The notes: generated from the sequence alone by a model not told the origin. A stretch of 64,000 nucleotides of DNA from Aquimarina sp. MAR_2010_214 (GCF_002846555.1 NZ_PJMS01000001.1:3472001-3536000); one strand, 5' to 3'. Positions 18,700-28,395 are shown, numbered from the stretch's first letter. Program-made: numbers and translations.

Positions 18700-19347
18700 A
18701 TGAAAGTCTTATCTACTAATATTGCAACTCCTCGTATTATATTTTGGAAAGGAAGAGAAGAAAAAACTGGGATCTATAAACTTCCGGTTGAAAACCCTAT
18801 ATATTTAGAGAAAGAAGATGTTCGAAATGATCATGTAGTAGATAGAAAATATCATGGCGGAGTTGATAAAGCTTGTTATTTATATTCGGCAGATCATTAT
18901 CCCTATTGGAAAACAAAATATCCTGATTTAGAATGGGATTATGGAATGTTTGGTGAGAATATTACGATAGAAGGATTTGATGAAGAAAACATAAAAATTG
19001 GATCTGTTTATAAACTTGGAGGAGCTACAATACAGGTTTCTCGCCCTAGACAACCTTGCTACAAACTAGGTATTCGTTTTGGTAATCATGCTATATTAAG
19101 GCAGATGATAGATTCGTTATTTTCTGGAGTATATGTAAGGATAATCGATCCAGGACCTGTTTCTGTTGGTGATGAATTACAACTAATAAAAGAAAATGAT
19201 AATGGAATATCCATTTCCGAATTAAATACATTACTATTTCATTATGATGAAAATACTCATCTAGAGCTTGCTAAAAAAGCACTTAGGGACACTTTGGTTT
19301 CTGATAGTGATAAAAAATATTTTAGAAAAAAAATAAAAGCCTACTAG
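18700..19347 (+). CDS. MOSC domain protein
   Basis: 215 aa. The MOSC domain shows VDRKYHGGVDKACYLYSADHY, GMFGENITIEG and the conserved cysteine in RPRQPCYKLGIRFG. The MOSC family binds sulfur carried on that cysteine and occurs in molybdenum-cofactor sulfurases and YiiM-type enzymes; this stand-alone form resembles YiiM. It lies 3 bp after the truA-like gene and 3 bp before the next gene, so translation is likely coupled. The substrate is unknown. Confidence 0.88.
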   Translation: MKVLSTNIATPRIIFWKGREEKTGIYKLPVENPIYLEKEDVRNDHVVDRKYHGGVDKACYLYSADHYPYWKTKYPDLEWDYGMFGENITIEGFDEENIKIGSVYKLGGATIQVSRPRQPCYKLGIRFGNHAILRQMIDSLFSGVYVRIIDPGPVSVGDELQLIKENDNGISISELNTLLFHYDENTHLELAKKALRDTLVSDSDKKYFRKKIKAY

Positions 19348-19350
19348 TAT

Positions 19351-20151
19351 ATGCCGGATAAGACAAGATTATATAGTACCGATAAAAAGAGTATGGTTAC
19401 TATTGATAAAGGTGAATTAATAAGTTATCAGGTAGATGATATAGAGCTAATGCACCAAAAAGGAAATTTAGGGTGGGGGAACACAGAAATTGAAATGTTT
19501 CCTACGATTGGCTCAACCAAAGAAAACCAGTTTTCTGTGCAAACCCCAAAAGGAGAAGCAAAACTAGATCAGCATGGGATTTTAAGGGTTATGGACTATC
19601 TTCCTATAGCGATTGAGAAGAGTAGTGCTTGTTTTTATAAAAAATACGTAGCGAATACTCAATTGCCTAATCATAAATATCCTAATAAATCTTCGCAACA
19701 ATGGCTTAATTGGCCATATGATTTTGAGTTTATAAAAACTTTTGAATTATCAAATGAGGCTTTAAAAATCACCTTTGAGATAAAATCAGAAAAGAATATG
19801 CCATTAATGCTAGGTTTTCATCCGGCATTTAAAATTTATAGCAAGAATGTCATAGTGAAAACTACAGGTCAGAATATTTCTTTGAATACTATTTTAGAAG
19901 CAGGAGCATCTGCATTCTTATTAGAAGACTGTAAAGAAATAACGCTCACAAACAATGGGAGTCTTGCTGTTAATTTGAAAACAAATGGTTTTAGGCATAT
20001 AATGCTATGGAGTGAAGTGACAAATATGATTTGTATAGAACCGATTACATTTTATCCCTCAAGTGTTCCTGCACATAAACTACATACAGGGTTTGATTAT
20101 AGTTCGGGGCACGAAAAATTTGAAGTCATCATTTCTCCTTACTACGATTAG
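19351..20151 (+). CDS. Aldose 1-epimerase-like protein
   Basis: 266 aa. The fold is recognisable from GELISYQVDDIELMHQ, MFPTIGSTKEN, the histidine in GFHPAFKIY and the glutamate in CIEPITFYPSS, the positions of the catalytic base and acid of galactose mutarotase-like proteins. It would act on a free or phosphorylated sugar in the cytoplasm. It is the third gene of a tight group with truA-like and MOSC genes. A 289-bp AT-rich gap without visible genes follows. Confidence 0.85.
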   Translation: MPDKTRLYSTDKKSMVTIDKGELISYQVDDIELMHQKGNLGWGNTEIEMFPTIGSTKENQFSVQTPKGEAKLDQHGILRVMDYLPIAIEKSSACFYKKYVANTQLPNHKYPNKSSQQWLNWPYDFEFIKTFELSNEALKITFEIKSEKNMPLMLGFHPAFKIYSKNVIVKTTGQNISLNTILEAGASAFLLEDCKEITLTNNGSLAVNLKTNGFRHIMLWSEVTNMICIEPITFYPSSVPAHKLHTGFDYSSGHEKFEVIISPYYD

Positions 20152-20440
20152 TCGAATTACTTTTGTTTTTAGGCTTTCAAAAACATGATAAAAATTGTGG
20201 TTTGCAATTTTTGGATAGTAAAGCACAATTAATTTATTAAATTCCAGTTACTATAGGGTTGATTCTTAAAAAATTAAGTTTTTATTAACGCTCCAAAACC
20301 TTGTTAATAGAGGTCACTCTCTAGTGTTAATATTTTAATTTAACGTTTCATAGGTCTTAATTATGATACATTACGAAGTTTTAATTTTTGTAATTATTAT
20401 AAGATAGACTATAAAAAGTAATAACACAAACTCAATACTT

Positions 20441-21397
20441 TTGAAAAGGGGCTTTTACATACTAATTTTAGTCTTTACTATTTTCTTATCCTGTAGTAAT
20501 GATGATAGATTGTTAGACGACAAATATGTTCGAGGCGTTCGGCTGACTAATAATTATGCAGAGAAATCAAATGACCATAAGTTTTTAAGATACATACTCA
20601 ATGATGATTATATAATTACAGGGGTACATAAAGTCAAGATAAAACCATGCATCTCAAAAAAAGAGGATTCTATACCAGTAAAGAAAGAAGAATCCCCTGA
20701 GAAAAAGCCAAAGGAAAAAAATAAAAAGATAAGGAAGGAAGTAAAAAGAGAAATAGAAAAAGAAAGCGATTCTATAGAAATTAAATATAGGAGGTATCAT
20801 TTTATTGGATTACCAAAAGAAGTTACTAATCAAATAGTAACACTACCAAAAAGAGAAGGTTTTGACAGGTTGATACAACAACAGGAAGGAACACTAGAAA
20901 TATTAAAAGAAAAGCTGATAAGTAGAGAACATGGAGGCGGTAAAATGTATAAGGATTTAGCTATTGATTATCTTGTACAAATTGACAATCATTTAAAATT
21001 TATAGAGTTTTATAATGAAAGATTGTACGATGCGTATTTAAAATTAGTGATAGAAGCAAAACAGCTTGACCGTTCGATAGAAGAAGAATACAATACTGTA
21101 TATGGGAAAATAAATAGCAGCACCGTTAAAGATTCTGTGGATGTAGAAAAGTTAGCAGTTTTAGAAAAAAAATATATATCTCATAAAGAACTATTAAAAA
21201 CGCTCTTGGATTGGAACTTAAAGTTAGAAGATTTTCAAAACTCTACTGATGATTTTAAGATATTGAAAGATCGTAATATTGCAGAGACATTCGAGATGTA
21301 TAAAAATAAATCTTCACAAAAAGAAGTAATTCATTATTTAGAAATACGATTAGCAGATTTATTTCATAATGCTATTAGATCTATGGAAGAAGACTAA
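20441..21397 (+). CDS. Lipoprotein of unknown function, TTG start
   Basis: 318 aa. The lipoprotein signal (RGFYILILVFTIFLS-C) begins immediately at a TTG codon, and no ATG or GTG lies in a position that keeps the signal peptide, so TTG is the likely start. After the lipid cysteine there is a Lys/Glu-rich segment (residues about 70-110, SPEKKPKEKNKKIRKE-type) that is probably a disordered or coiled linker, then a helical domain. No known domain is recognised. It is convergent with recQ with a 4-bp overlap of stop codons. Confidence 0.75.
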   Translation: MKRGFYILILVFTIFLSCSNDDRLLDDKYVRGVRLTNNYAEKSNDHKFLRYILNDDYIITGVHKVKIKPCISKKEDSIPVKKEESPEKKPKEKNKKIRKEVKREIEKESDSIEIKYRRYHFIGLPKEVTNQIVTLPKREGFDRLIQQQEGTLEILKEKLISREHGGGKMYKDLAIDYLVQIDNHLKFIEFYNERLYDAYLKLVIEAKQLDRSIEEEYNTVYGKINSSTVKDSVDVEKLAVLEKKYISHKELLKTLLDWNLKLEDFQNSTDDFKILKDRNIAETFEMYKNKSSQKEVIHYLEIRLADLFHNAIRSMEED

Positions 21398-23523
21398 GAT
21401 TCTGAACTTTTTTCTTCTAAAATTGTTAACACCAATTTTATAGTGTTGTAATCTATAGCTCCTTCAAAATGCTCAAAATATGGTTTTAAGGTTTCAGGAT
21501 TGTCCAATTCTTTTTTAGCGTTTTTTACAGTATTAAGATCTTCTTTACTTACAAAATGTTTTAAATCAATACTTTCGCCATTTTCGTATAGTTTCATAAT
21601 ATGCGAGAAGATGGTGGATTGTGCCAGTTGACGTTGGAGTGCTATTTCTTCTATAGAGAGCCCTTGTTGGTATAAGGTTAAAGTTTCTAAATGAGTATTC
21701 CCTTTTTTAGTACTTTTCTTTTTTTTCTTTTTTGTTTTTTCTGCCGAAAAATCAATAATAGCTTTAATGAACTGGTATCCGTAGTTTTGCATTTTTTGTC
21801 GTCCAACTCCATTAATCTGCATAAATTCTTCATCACTTATTGGACGAAATTTCTCCATTTCTTTAAGGGTTGCATCACTAAAAATCTGATAGGCAGGAAT
21901 CCCGGCTTCTTTAGCTAATTCTAATCGTAGTTGACGTAGTTTCTCAAATAGATTAGGTGCTGCTCCCTGATCCACTTGATTTATAGCAGCAGCTTGTTTT
22001 GCTTTTTCAAACTCTTGTAAATGTGCAAGGCTCACTTTTTCTCCTTCAAATAGCACTTTTCGCGAAAGCGTAGTGAGTTTTAATTTATTGTTTTGATGAA
22101 AAGCAATCTCCAGATATCCTTGATTGATTAATTGTATGATATATTGTTGCCAATCTCTCCATGGCATATCACTACCAATACCATATGTTTTTATGTTTTG
22201 ATATTCTTTATCATATACAGCTGTATTTTGTGCACCTCGTAATATATCAATCACAGTACCAATAGGTTCTTGTTCTTTGGTTCGGGTTACTGTAGATAAT
22301 GCTTTTTGGGCAATAATAGTCCCGTCGATAAAAGTTGGGGGGTTCTTACATACATCGCAATTCCCACAATCTTCTTCGATTAATTCTCCAAAATAGCTAA
22401 GTAAAATTTTGCGTCGGCAACTCAGAGAATCAGCGTATTGCTTCATACGATCTAGTTTTGCTAATTGTACTTCCTGGTTGCCAGACATGTTAGCAAACTT
22501 TTGTAATTGTACTACATCTGCATAACTATGAAAGAGTAGCGTAAAGGACGGTAAACTATCTCGACCAGCACGGCCAATTTCTTGATAATACCCTTCAATA
22601 TTTTTTGGCAAATTGTAATGAATTACCCAGCGTACATTTGATTTGTCGATACCCATTCCAAAAGCAATTGTAGCACAAACTATCTGAACGGTATCATTAA
22701 TAAAACCTTCCTGAACAGAAGATCGTTTTTGATGATCGACTCCTGCATGATATGCTTGTGCATTAAACCCCTGGTTTTGCAATTTTTCAGATAGCATTTC
22801 TGTAGTTTTTCTACTTAAGCAGTAGATAATTCCACTATCATTAGGTTTATCTTTGAGGAAATCAATGATTTGCTCAATTCTCTTATTTCCTGGTCGTACT
22901 TCTAAGCTAAGGTTTTTACGATCAAAGGAAGCAAGATATCGTTTGGCATTTGAAATGTTTAACTGATCACAAATATCTTGGCGTGTTGCTTTATCTGCCG
23001 TAGCAGTTAGTGCAATAACCGGTGTTTTAGGAAACCTGTTTTTAAGATACCCCAGTTGTGTATATGCTGGCCTAAAATCATGACCCCAGGCAGAAATACA
23101 ATGCGCTTCATCTATTGCAATTAAACTAATTTCTATTTGTGAGAATATCACTTCTAAAAACGATAAACTCTCTGGAGCGATATATAGTAACTTGATTTCT
23201 TTATCCGATAATTTTTGGTAAATTTCCTGTTGTTCGGTTTCGGTCTGACTACTATTGATAAAAGCTGCTTTAATACCGTTTGCCAATAATCCATCTACCT
23301 GATCTTTCATTAAAGCAATTAAAGGAGAAATTACCAGAGTTACCCCAGGCAACAATAGTGCTGGTAGCTGATAACATATAGATTTACCACCTCCTGTAGG
23401 CATAATAACAAGGTTATCATCTCCGGCAAAAACAGAGGCAATGATATCTTGCTGTAATGGACGAAAGCTATCATACCCAAAATATTCTTTTAAGGTATGT
23501 GAAATGAGTTGTTGATCTGGCAT
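21394..23523 (-). CDS. recQ: ATP-dependent DNA helicase RecQ
   Basis: 709 aa. Helicase motifs are all present: Walker A MPTGGGKSICYQLPALL, DEAH box IDEAHCISAWGHDFRP, motif VI QEIGRAGRD. The zinc-binding RQC region has the cysteines of CRRKILLSYF through CGNCDVCKNPP. An HRDC domain follows (about residues 515-590), then a Lys-rich linker and a C-terminal helix-turn-helix (HTH_40-type) region. It unwinds DNA during recombination and repair. The length with the extra C-terminal HTH is normal for Bacteroidetes RecQ. Confidence 0.96.
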   Translation of the reverse strand: MPDQQLISHTLKEYFGYDSFRPLQQDIIASVFAGDDNLVIMPTGGGKSICYQLPALLLPGVTLVISPLIALMKDQVDGLLANGIKAAFINSSQTETEQQEIYQKLSDKEIKLLYIAPESLSFLEVIFSQIEISLIAIDEAHCISAWGHDFRPAYTQLGYLKNRFPKTPVIALTATADKATRQDICDQLNISNAKRYLASFDRKNLSLEVRPGNKRIEQIIDFLKDKPNDSGIIYCLSRKTTEMLSEKLQNQGFNAQAYHAGVDHQKRSSVQEGFINDTVQIVCATIAFGMGIDKSNVRWVIHYNLPKNIEGYYQEIGRAGRDSLPSFTLLFHSYADVVQLQKFANMSGNQEVQLAKLDRMKQYADSLSCRRKILLSYFGELIEEDCGNCDVCKNPPTFIDGTIIAQKALSTVTRTKEQEPIGTVIDILRGAQNTAVYDKEYQNIKTYGIGSDMPWRDWQQYIIQLINQGYLEIAFHQNNKLKLTTLSRKVLFEGEKVSLAHLQEFEKAKQAAAINQVDQGAAPNLFEKLRQLRLELAKEAGIPAYQIFSDATLKEMEKFRPISDEEFMQINGVGRQKMQNYGYQFIKAIIDFSAEKTKKKKKKSTKKGNTHLETLTLYQQGLSIEEIALQRQLAQSTIFSHIMKLYENGESIDLKHFVSKEDLNTVKNAKKELDNPETLKPYFEHFEGAIDYNTIKLVLTILEEKSSES

Positions 23524-23593
23524 AACTACAAAGAAAAGAAAATAGCATGTGAAAATGAATTTGTTTTATTTGTAATTCTTGTTTTGGTTGTAA

Positions 23594-24511
23594 TTATTTG
23601 TTCCAGAAATTCCAGATTGGCTTTTTAGTATATAGGTGACGGGATTCTTGTAAGTAAGTATTTATTATTCGAGGTTTGCGATTTAATATTTTTTCGACCG
23701 TATCATTTGTAGGTTCGGGACTATTAATTGCTAATTCGTCAAGTTCTACGATGTGGCGTGCTAACCATTTTGGTAGTTTAGCTCTTTTTGTTAAGGTATG
23801 ATAAAACTCTTCTGTACTGATATTTATATATTCAATCTTACTGTTAGTTACAAAAGATAACCGTTCGGCCATATCATAGTTTGTGATAGCTTCTGGACCA
23901 GAAAGGATAACTGATTTTTTATGTAAAGCTTGATTCGATATTAAGTAGTGTACAGCAACTTCTGCAACATCACGACAATCAATATAATTCCTTGAGGCAT
24001 TACCCATAGCACCAAAAAATTTACCAAATCGTCTGATGGTAAAAGTATTTCGTTCCCAATTTTGCATAAATGAATGCGGTCTTAAGCAGCAGTAATCTAT
24101 TGAGCTTTTGGCAAGGCTTTCTTCAATTTTACGATGCCAGTTACTAACTTCGACCTTTATACCAGGAGGAATTATCGGTGATGATAATTTAACAATTCGG
24201 CCAATGCCGGTTTCTTTAGCTATTTTGATTATATTAACTTCATTTTCAATCTGTTCGGGAGAAGTTCCTGTCAGTAGAAAAAGAGCATCTGCTTTTTTAC
24301 AGGCATGTTTAAGTTGTGATTTTGATTTTAAATCAGCGCTGATGTAACTTATATTTGTACACTGTTTATGTAATTTGATTGGGTATTCTCGATTGGGATT
24401 TCGTAGTACACCTCGAACAATACAGTTCTTAACACTTAATTGATGCATTACTTCTGATCCTACTGTCCCAGTACATCCAAAAACAACAATGGTTGGTTTT
24501 ATTGTATTCAT
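23594..24511 (-). CDS. NmrA-like NAD(P)-binding protein
   Basis: 305 aa. A Rossmann fold of the NmrA/atypical SDR type is shown by VVFGCTGTVGSEVMHQL at the N-terminus and by ALFLLTGTSPEQ. The family includes redox-sensing regulators and isoflavone-reductase-like enzymes; the substrate is not predictable. The start codon overlaps the stop of the upstream membrane protein gene by 4 bp (ATGA), so the two are co-translated. Confidence 0.85.
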   Translation of the reverse strand: MNTIKPTIVVFGCTGTVGSEVMHQLSVKNCIVRGVLRNPNREYPIKLHKQCTNISYISADLKSKSQLKHACKKADALFLLTGTSPEQIENEVNIIKIAKETGIGRIVKLSSPIIPPGIKVEVSNWHRKIEESLAKSSIDYCCLRPHSFMQNWERNTFTIRRFGKFFGAMGNASRNYIDCRDVAEVAVHYLISNQALHKKSVILSGPEAITNYDMAERLSFVTNSKIEYINISTEEFYHTLTKRAKLPKWLARHIVELDELAINSPEPTNDTVEKILNRKPRIINTYLQESRHLYTKKPIWNFWNK

Positions 24512-24912
24512 GACTGTTTTTTAATTTTAGATATTGGTTGTCGCCAGGTGGTGATAGCAGTACCGAGAATAGTTGAAAAAAGAATATTAAATATCTCTGA
24601 TTTTAGATACGCTAATTCTATTGTAATTAAAGACAGAAGTACCATAACAATGACTAGTAATATGGTTCTTATGAATTTATTTGCAGGAAAAAATTGAAGC
24701 TTTTCCATACTCCATAATAGCATATAACTCAAACATGCTGCAATAAGAGAAGGGATAGCAATTGTTGTATAGCTTGCCTGCATTATTTCTGGATTATTCA
24801 TAAACCATCCTGATACCCAGGACATAACTGCGGGAAATATGTATGATGGAATACAAGCAAAAAGAAATGTTTTTGTGTTAAAATTACTTGTTTTATTAGG
24901 GTTGTTTTTCAT
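24508..24912 (-). CDS. Four-helix membrane protein of unknown function
   Basis: 134 aa from the ATG at 24912; another ATG at 24924 is possible. Four hydrophobic segments (about residues 18-36, 48-66, 82-105, 110-128) suggest an integral membrane protein. No known domain is recognised. It forms a two-gene unit with the downstream NmrA-like gene, with overlapping stop and start. Confidence 0.7.
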   Translation of the reverse strand: MKNNPNKTSNFNTKTFLFACIPSYIFPAVMSWVSGWFMNNPEIMQASYTTIAIPSLIAACLSYMLLWSMEKLQFFPANKFIRTILLVIVMVLLSLITIELAYLKSEIFNILFSTILGTAITTWRQPISKIKKQS

Positions 24913-24955
24913 TGTAATATGCATGGATAAGTCTTTTATAGATTAGAACATTGAA

Positions 24956-25858
24956 TTAATGGAAAGGATTAAATTTGATTCCAACAGTAATAGAAGGTTT
25001 TGATTTTGGATTAAAATCGAATACAGTATTCTCATTAGAATCTTGCAATTCATAATTATCATAAACGGAGTATAGCCCTCGTGCCATAATCCCTAAACTG
25101 CTATTTATGCTATAATTATATTCTAATCCAGCAGAAATAGATGTATATATTGCCCGATCAATTTCAGTATTTCTTAGATGAATAGGAGTGTTTAGATTTG
25201 CAGAGAAATCGTTTAGATCACCTAGAAATTTTATAGAATGTTTATCATTAAGATTGTACTTTATATATGTATTTGGAATTCCTAAGACAAAAGATAATTT
25301 ATCATTTACTCTTGCCATCAGGTTTACAGTAGGGGTAATACTCGTTTTACCTGCCATTGTAAGGTAGCCAGCTCCAAAAGTTAATTTATAATATCCTGTA
25401 CTGTTCTTTTTGTGAAATGTTTTTTCGATAAAAACGATACCATTAATATTGAGATCATCTGCTTCAATATTTCCTTTTAAATTTGATATTATATGTGGCA
25501 TTGTTAAAGCATTAAAAGACCAGTTTTCTGAGATTTTATACTTTAATAATAAGCTATAATTTATATTATAAAACCGATCTGTGCTATTTGAAAATTCTGG
25601 TACACCAGATTGGTATTTGAAATGGTGATAATCGACTCCAATAGTGTTATAGATTGTTATAGTATTCATTTTGATAGGAGGTAGTCCTAATTTCATATTG
25701 ACCTTTTGATATTCAAACAGATCATCTTTCATAATCGAAGGAGTGTAATACAAATAAAAAATATCTCTATCTTCATCTAAAACAAATACCTCTCCGTTTA
25801 CCTGACTATGTATTTTGAATATAAGTAGTAGAGATAAGATGCATACTTTTTTAATCAT
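24956..25858 (-). CDS. Probable outer-membrane beta-barrel protein (DUF6268-like)
   Basis: 300 aa from the ATG at 25858, which gives a clean signal peptide (KKVCILSLLLIFKIHSQ). The mature protein alternates polar and hydrophobic residues with many aromatic strand ends (FKYQSG, YYKLTFGAGYL, SISAGLEYNYS), and it ends in ITVGIKFNPFH, as expected of an outer-membrane barrel. It resembles DUF6268-type proteins of Bacteroidetes, but I am not certain of that family. Confidence 0.72.
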   Translation of the reverse strand: MIKKVCILSLLLIFKIHSQVNGEVFVLDEDRDIFYLYYTPSIMKDDLFEYQKVNMKLGLPPIKMNTITIYNTIGVDYHHFKYQSGVPEFSNSTDRFYNINYSLLLKYKISENWSFNALTMPHIISNLKGNIEADDLNINGIVFIEKTFHKKNSTGYYKLTFGAGYLTMAGKTSITPTVNLMARVNDKLSFVLGIPNTYIKYNLNDKHSIKFLGDLNDFSANLNTPIHLRNTEIDRAIYTSISAGLEYNYSINSSLGIMARGLYSVYDNYELQDSNENTVFDFNPKSKPSITVGIKFNPFH

Positions 25859-26043
25859 GATTTTAGGTTTACTATTTATACAAAGGTCGATTGTATATGT
25901 ACCCGTAAAATTGCCAAATGACAATAAATGATTTTAATATTAAGGTGCCCGTTTTGATGTTTATGTGATAAAAAAACAGAAAGCATAGAAAAAGAAAGAA
26001 TCTTACTATGTTTTATAAGTGGAGTAACAGTTGTTTGTCTATG

Positions 26044-26610
26044 TTATTTATAGATTTCTTTTCTAATTCTGCTAAGAGAAGAGGGAGTAACACCCAAAAA
26101 TAAAGATAAATCTTTAAGAGGGACTCTATTAATAAGATCTGATCTTTTTAGGAGGTCTAGATATCGTTCTTTAGCAGTAAGGGATTGAAAATTATGAATA
26201 CCATAGAGTACACTTGCGAAGGAATCCTCCCAAACAAGCCTCCCGAATTTTTGCCAAATAGGAAAACGTTCATAGAGGTTTTCCATATTCTGATATGTAA
26301 TTGTATACAAAACAGTATCTTCTATTGCTCTTATATAAGAATCAGAGCGAGCCTTTGATTTTATTTTTGAAATATCGGCAATGAGTTCATTTTCAAAAGC
26401 AAAATATCTTGTTGATTGAATATCATTTTTTATATCATATATGATGAGTCCTCCAGAATCTACAAAATAATAATCTGTTACCAATTGTTCCTTTTTTAAA
26501 ACAAATTGCCCTTTTGCAATACGTCTCTGTTTGAAAAAAGAGCGTGCTATTTCTAATTCTTTTTCAGTAATGCTTACATAACTTTTAATGTAATTAGTTA
26601 GTTTTTCCAT
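26044..26610 (-). CDS. Crp/Fnr-family transcriptional regulator
   Basis: 188 aa. A cyclic-nucleotide-binding-like beta roll (residues about 15-110) is followed by a winged helix-turn-helix with the recognition segment LKDLSLFLGVTPSSLSRIRKEI. There is no cysteine, so no FNR-type iron-sulfur cluster can form. The recognition helix has S-S-x-x-S-R where FNR has E-x-x-S-R. It belongs to the large group of Bacteroidetes Crp-like regulators whose ligands are unknown. A perfect FNR-type palindrome (TTGAT-N4-ATCAA) lies 66 bp upstream of its start, but no -7 element with the right spacing accompanies it. Confidence 0.88.
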   Translation of the reverse strand: MEKLTNYIKSYVSITEKELEIARSFFKQRRIAKGQFVLKKEQLVTDYYFVDSGGLIIYDIKNDIQSTRYFAFENELIADISKIKSKARSDSYIRAIEDTVLYTITYQNMENLYERFPIWQKFGRLVWEDSFASVLYGIHNFQSLTAKERYLDLLKRSDLINRVPLKDLSLFLGVTPSSLSRIRKEIYK

Positions 26611-26675
26611 TAATGCTCATCACCGTTATAAATTCATGTGGGTTTAGTTTCACTTGTTTTAACAAATCCGACTTT

Positions 26676-26689
26676 TTGATAAAAATCAA
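26676..26689. promoter_or_regulatory. FNR-type palindrome TTGAT-AAAA-ATCAA
   Basis: An exact match to the FNR/CRP-type consensus TTGAT-N4-ATCAA, between the end of the methyltransferase gene and the start of the Crp/Fnr gene, centre 72 bp before that start. Unlike the sites at 29377, 42338 and 42488 it lacks a TAnnTTTR element 29.5 bp away. It may be an autoregulatory site or chance in AT-rich DNA. Confidence 0.4.
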
Positions 26690-26696
26690 TTGCTTA

Positions 26697-27335
26697 CTAT
26701 CCGTTTATTTTTTCTGCTATTAATATGGTATGAATTTCTTCAGTTCCATCTGTTTTTGGGTAATTTTTATGTAATAATTGTTTTCTTTGGAAAGAATTAG
26801 CTGTTAACTCTTTTTCAATACTTTCTAAATCATGATAGTAAAAATACATTCTATCTCCGCTACTTCCTGATACGTAACCCGAATCTTTATAGTTTCCGGT
26901 AACAAAACTTATATAAAATACTCCCGAATTGTTAAGTAATTTATTGCAATCCGCAATCATTTTAAAACAATCAGATTTAGATAAGTAGGGGATACAAAAC
27001 CCACAAATAATGGCGTCAAATTTTTGAGATATTGTATGTATTTCTCTACTATCCATTAAGAGTACTTCAGCACTAACGTTATTTTTTCTTGCCAACTCGA
27101 TCATATGTGCAGAGTTATCGATAGCCTTTATTTTGTAGTTAGGGTTTTTAGTCAAAAGATAACGTGTTATGTTTCCTGGGCCACAACCAATTTCCAGAAT
27201 ATATGGATTGTTCTTAGAAATTAATTCACAGAAAATGTCGTAGGTATCATTATACAAGTCCAAATTCATAAACTTGTCTTCATAAATTTGAGCTATCTTA
27301 TTCCATGTTGCAAATGTTTCCTGGTACTTATCCAT
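26697..27335 (-). CDS. Class I SAM-dependent methyltransferase
   Basis: 212 aa. Motif I ILEIGCGPGNITRYLL, motif II AIDNSAHMIELARKN and the following acidic loop are typical of the Methyltransf_25/11 group. The substrate cannot be predicted. It is a single gene; CAAAAATA at 27382-27389 is a TAnnTTTG match on the minus strand about 46 bp upstream. Confidence 0.88.
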   Translation of the reverse strand: MDKYQETFATWNKIAQIYEDKFMNLDLYNDTYDIFCELISKNNPYILEIGCGPGNITRYLLTKNPNYKIKAIDNSAHMIELARKNNVSAEVLLMDSREIHTISQKFDAIICGFCIPYLSKSDCFKMIADCNKLLNNSGVFYISFVTGNYKDSGYVSGSSGDRMYFYYHDLESIEKELTANSFQRKQLLHKNYPKTDGTEEIHTILIAEKING

Positions 27336-27510
27336 TTTTCTTTAATTATTTTGAAATGATAAATCCTCTAGTCACTACTTCAAAAATATAAAGAATATAG
27401 ATCATCGATGAAAAATCAGTATAATTCATAGAAAAACTGTGAATAGTCAAATTCTGGTAAAACTTACGTAATGATATTTTTTACTGTTTAATTAAAATAT
27501 TTAGAGGAAA

Positions 27511-28395
27511 TTACTCAAATAAATCAGAACTTAGGTATCGATCTCCACGATCACAAATAATGGCAACTAATACACCATTTTCTAAAGTTTTAGCTAATTT
27601 TAGTGCTGCTGCAACAGCTCCGCCACTACTCATTCCAGAAAAAACACCTTCTTCTTTGGCTAGTCTTTTCGCCATAGCAGTAGCTTCTTCCTGACTCACT
27701 TCTACAACTTGATCTACCTTATCAGGGTTAAATATTTTTGGAAGATATTCTTTTGGCCATTTACGTATACCTGGTATTCTGGATTCATTAGTTGGTTGTA
27801 CACCAACAATTTGTATATCTTTTGACTGTTCCTTTAGATACGTTGATGTTCCCATAATGGTTCCTGTAGTTCCCATAGAAGATACAAAATGTGTAATTTG
27901 ACCTAGAGTATCTCTCCAGATTTCGGGTCCTGTAGTTTTATAATGAGCACGCCAATTATCATCATTAGCAAATTGATTAAGCATTACGTAGCCTTCATTT
28001 TTTACTTTATCTTCTGCATAATCTCTAGAACCTTCTATGCCAATATCAGCAGAGGTAAGCGTTACTTTTGCGCCAAATGCACGCATCGTTTGTACTCGTT
28101 CTTTAGTTGAGTTTTCGGGCATTACCAATTCAATATCAAGTTTAAATATTCCTGTAATCATTGCCAAAGCAATACCGGTATTACCACTTGTCGCTTCAAT
28201 AAGTTTAGTGTTTTGATCAATATCACCACGATCTAATGCAGATCGGATCATATTATATGCAGCACGATCTTTAACACTTCCTCCTGGGTTATGTCCTTCT
28301 AGCTTTAGATATAATGTAATATTTGGATTGTCAATTAAGGAAGTAGCCTTTACCAAAGGAGTGTTTCCTATCAGGTCTAAAATGTTATGCGACAT
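27511..28395 (-). CDS. cysM: Cysteine synthase B (O-acetylserine sulfhydrylase)
   Basis: 294 aa, a PLP enzyme of the CysK/CysM family. The PLP lysine is in NPGGSVKDRAA, the substrate loop is EATSGNTGIALA, and the phosphate-binding loop is SSMGTTGTIMGTS. The CysM-like features are the length and KYLPKIFNPDKVDQVVEV. It makes cysteine from O-acetylserine and sulfide or thiosulfate. The gene overlaps the stop of cysE by one base, so both steps of cysteine synthesis are encoded by one transcript. Confidence 0.94.
   Translation of the reverse strand: MSHNILDLIGNTPLVKATSLIDNPNITLYLKLEGHNPGGSVKDRAAYNMIRSALDRGDIDQNTKLIEATSGNTGIALAMITGIFKLDIELVMPENSTKERVQTMRAFGAKVTLTSADIGIEGSRDYAEDKVKNEGYVMLNQFANDDNWRAHYKTTGPEIWRDTLGQITHFVSSMGTTGTIMGTSTYLKEQSKDIQIVGVQPTNESRIPGIRKWPKEYLPKIFNPDKVDQVVEVSQEEATAMAKRLAKEEGVFSGMSSGGAVAAALKLAKTLENGVLVAIICDRGDRYLSSDLFE

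Noticed and set aside
26044..26610. Crp/Fnr gene as the regulator of the nor/nir cluster
   Set aside because: It is nearby and of the right family, but has no cysteines and its recognition helix differs from FNR. Proximity alone is not enough, so it was not named as the regulator.
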